DNA of 64,000 bases, taken from the NCBI RefSeq assembly GCF_947623445.1, contig NC_135248.1, positions 11,293,820 through 11,357,819 on the forward strand, read 5' to 3'. The stretch comes from Clavelina lepadiformis (Eukaryota > Chordata > Ascidiacea > Aplousobranchia > Clavelinidae). A program made the translations under genes and the position numbers. The notes beneath the pieces were generated by a model that had not been told where the DNA came from, made no database searches, and worked only from the letters and a program-made list of their open reading frames with translations. Shown one piece after another: positions 62,336 through 64,000 of this stretch; the first letter of the stretch is position 1, and each line of letters starts with the position of its first letter.

Positions 62336-63836
62336 GGATGGTGGTCAACAAGACTTCAATATTTCAAATTTCGACAACAGGTTTCCATTTTATGAAAGCC
62401 AGGTATACAAATGGAATTTCAGAAATGTATATATGTTAGGGATTAGGACAGATGTAAACATATACAGAAACATATATTAGTATATATATACAGAATGTAA
62501 CTTAGCCAGTTTTAAAACAGCACCCAATTTCATATCAATCATAAAAATCAAAATCAAGAAGTAGGGAGTGATAGTAGAAACATTTCAACTTTTAAAACTA
62601 TTTACATCACTATTATCAGTACCAGATTGGAAAGTTTACTAAGTGCATGGGGGATTAAAATTAATTGCGCATATACTTGGTTATTGTTTCATCTTGTTGC
62701 GCAGGGGGAGTTTCTCACCCAAAAACAGCCAACTTTATTTTGGATAGGTAAATACTTAACTGGTACACACTATCTCTATTGAGAAGTTTGGTTTTGATGC
62801 GTGGGATAAATATTCTACACCAGTAAATGTAATTTCAAAATTTGCACCAAACCAACATAATACTTAGGCCTATTATACTATAGAACATAGAAGCAAAACA
62901 ACAATTCCGCACCAGAAAAAGCTATGGCACATCACACAAACTTTCCAGTGGAGCACACTTCATACAGGCTATAATAAGCTATTATATTATTAGCTATTAA
63001 AGCTGGTATTATCTTATCAAATTCGTATCTTCATAGCCTAGTAATCATGCTACCTGTAAGTGCAATCATTGCTCAGTGCTCATTCAGGCGTTAGCTATAC
63101 GGTACTTTATAGCTATAAGCTAAGGTAGTCTTTCATCTGAGCTTGTAATATAGCCTAAACATTAAGTCTATATTGGTAGCCTAGCTAGAATAAGGTTAGG
63201 CTACATATCAGTTTAAATGTAAACTGCAAATATGATAAATAATTTATTTAACTAAATTACTATAATAGTAAGTTATAAGAAGTAAAAATGAACTTAAGCT
63301 GCTTGTGTGCCAGCAGCTTATCATTGCACAACAAAATACGATAATAACAACGAAACATTTTGACATAGCATATTTCTGTTTCAATGATTTTTTACGTTTT
63401 GCTAGGCCTATATTTCTTCATTCTTGGCGGCATAGCCTATTGATTAGTCATTATTCCCATCTAGGCCTAGGCCTATGTCTAAAACAACACCGTACACAAA
63501 CTACGCAAGTAGGCCTGTACTGACTTACAACTCTCCCTGATTGACCTTCATGTCAACCACCGCTTCATTTATCGAAACGTATGTGCTCACTGCTCAAGCG
63601 AATGAAACTTTTTTGCGACCTCTCTCGCTGATATTTTTACTCCAATCACGAGGAATGGCGTTACTTCGGAACAGGGTTACAAACGGGCCAAGTTACTGCA
63701 TTTTTTATACTTCTTTGCTGTTCTATACTTTACCTTAACATGTCTGTTTTGTTAATTGTTGCACGCAAGCAGAATATTTGCGATGTTGGGTGAATATGCA
63801 GTGAAGACAAAGCAGTTTGAAGTTACAACGCTAGAG
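62336..63836. other. Upstream region of OGDH
   Basis: Should include the OGDH promoter and 5' UTR. It has several TAGGCCTA motifs (62865, 63403, 63462, 63468). No coding exon was recognised. Frames at 63305-63738 look accidental. Confidence 0.45.
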
Positions 63837-64000
63837 GTCTAGACTCTAGAGCCAAGGTAGATGCAAACATTTTAATTGCAGTCTTCGCAGACGTTTCTAA
63901 TATTAATTGTTGTCTATACTCATTCCACCTTGTAGTGAGTATAGTTACTACTCAAAACGTTTGCAATTACAATGTTTGCATCTACTGTGGCTCTAGTAGT
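63837..64000. mobile_element. Imperfect palindrome, probable hairpin MITE reaching the window end
   Basis: CTCTAGAGCCAAGGTAGATG at about 63842 and the continuing GCAAACATTTTAATTGCA recur inverted at 63955-64000 (TGCAATTACAATGTTTGC then ATCTACTGTGGCTCTAGTAG). The inner parts (CTATACTCATTCC and GTGAGTATAG) also pair, so almost the whole 160 bp can fold into one hairpin. It may continue beyond the window. No target duplication can be seen. Confidence 0.7.

Noticed and set aside
61738..62439. 233-codon open frame on the + strand
   Set aside because: It lies antisense to OGDH exon 1 (62060-62335) and its flanks. The product has no recognisable domain, and the - strand reading is clearly the real one.

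Overview
This is a piece of an animal nuclear genome. It is AT-rich, and its genes are split into many short exons with GT-AG (twice GC-AG) introns. It holds a mitochondrial E1o gene, an OST subunit gene, SLC6 transporters, and many small DNA transposons. The compact introns, the vertebrate-like alternative exon in OGDH and the frequent TAGGCCTA motif make me suspect an invertebrate chordate such as an ascidian. That last step is inference, not shown by the sequence. There are no operons, CRISPR arrays or rRNA, and I recognised no tRNA.

Layout. 0.9-16 kb: two SLC6 (sodium/chloride-dependent solute carrier) genes lie tail to tail, + at 924-5229 and - at 12192-16056. Each has 12 exons with the same phases. 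The - copy is intact (582 aa). The + copy has a one-base insertion in exon 8. Between them are a gag-like retroelement fragment (about 6.5-7.3 kb), a CCATGGG-rich fold-back element, a possible two-exon small gene and a decayed SLC6 fragment. 16-25 kb: mostly non-coding, with an SLC6 exon-1 relic split by a 991-bp fold-back transposon (10-bp target duplication) and a probable hAT-like element. 25.5-34.8 kb: two tandem paralogues on the - strand (25502-29284 and 32473-34747) share a conserved core but have different C-termini (a membrane helix against an amphipathic segment). A decayed + strand exon of the same family lies between them, and a second fold-back transposon with a 9-bp target duplication lies inside the second gene. 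35.6-38.7 kb: a possible three-exon gene for a small tail-anchored protein. 39.7-43.4 kb: two broken copies of an orphan protein family. One sits inside a unit with perfect 15-bp terminal inverted repeats and a 3-bp TAA duplication, which marks it as a DNA transposon. 43.5-44.9 kb: OSTC. 45.6-62.3 kb: the complete 2-oxoglutarate dehydrogenase E1 gene on the - strand, 21 constitutive positions (1030 aa) plus an apparent mutually exclusive alternative third exon.

The genes do not form one pathway. OGDH acts in the mitochondrial matrix, OSTC in ER N-glycosylation, and the SLC6 proteins at the plasma membrane. The most notable features are the inverted SLC6 duplication with patches of near-identity suggesting gene conversion, the alternative OGDH exons that replace the putative calcium-binding stretch, the TIR-bounded orphan family, and the two fold-back elements whose long inverted ends are built of short tandem repeats. 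All exon boundaries are read by eye from splice signals, phase and homology. No transcript evidence was available.
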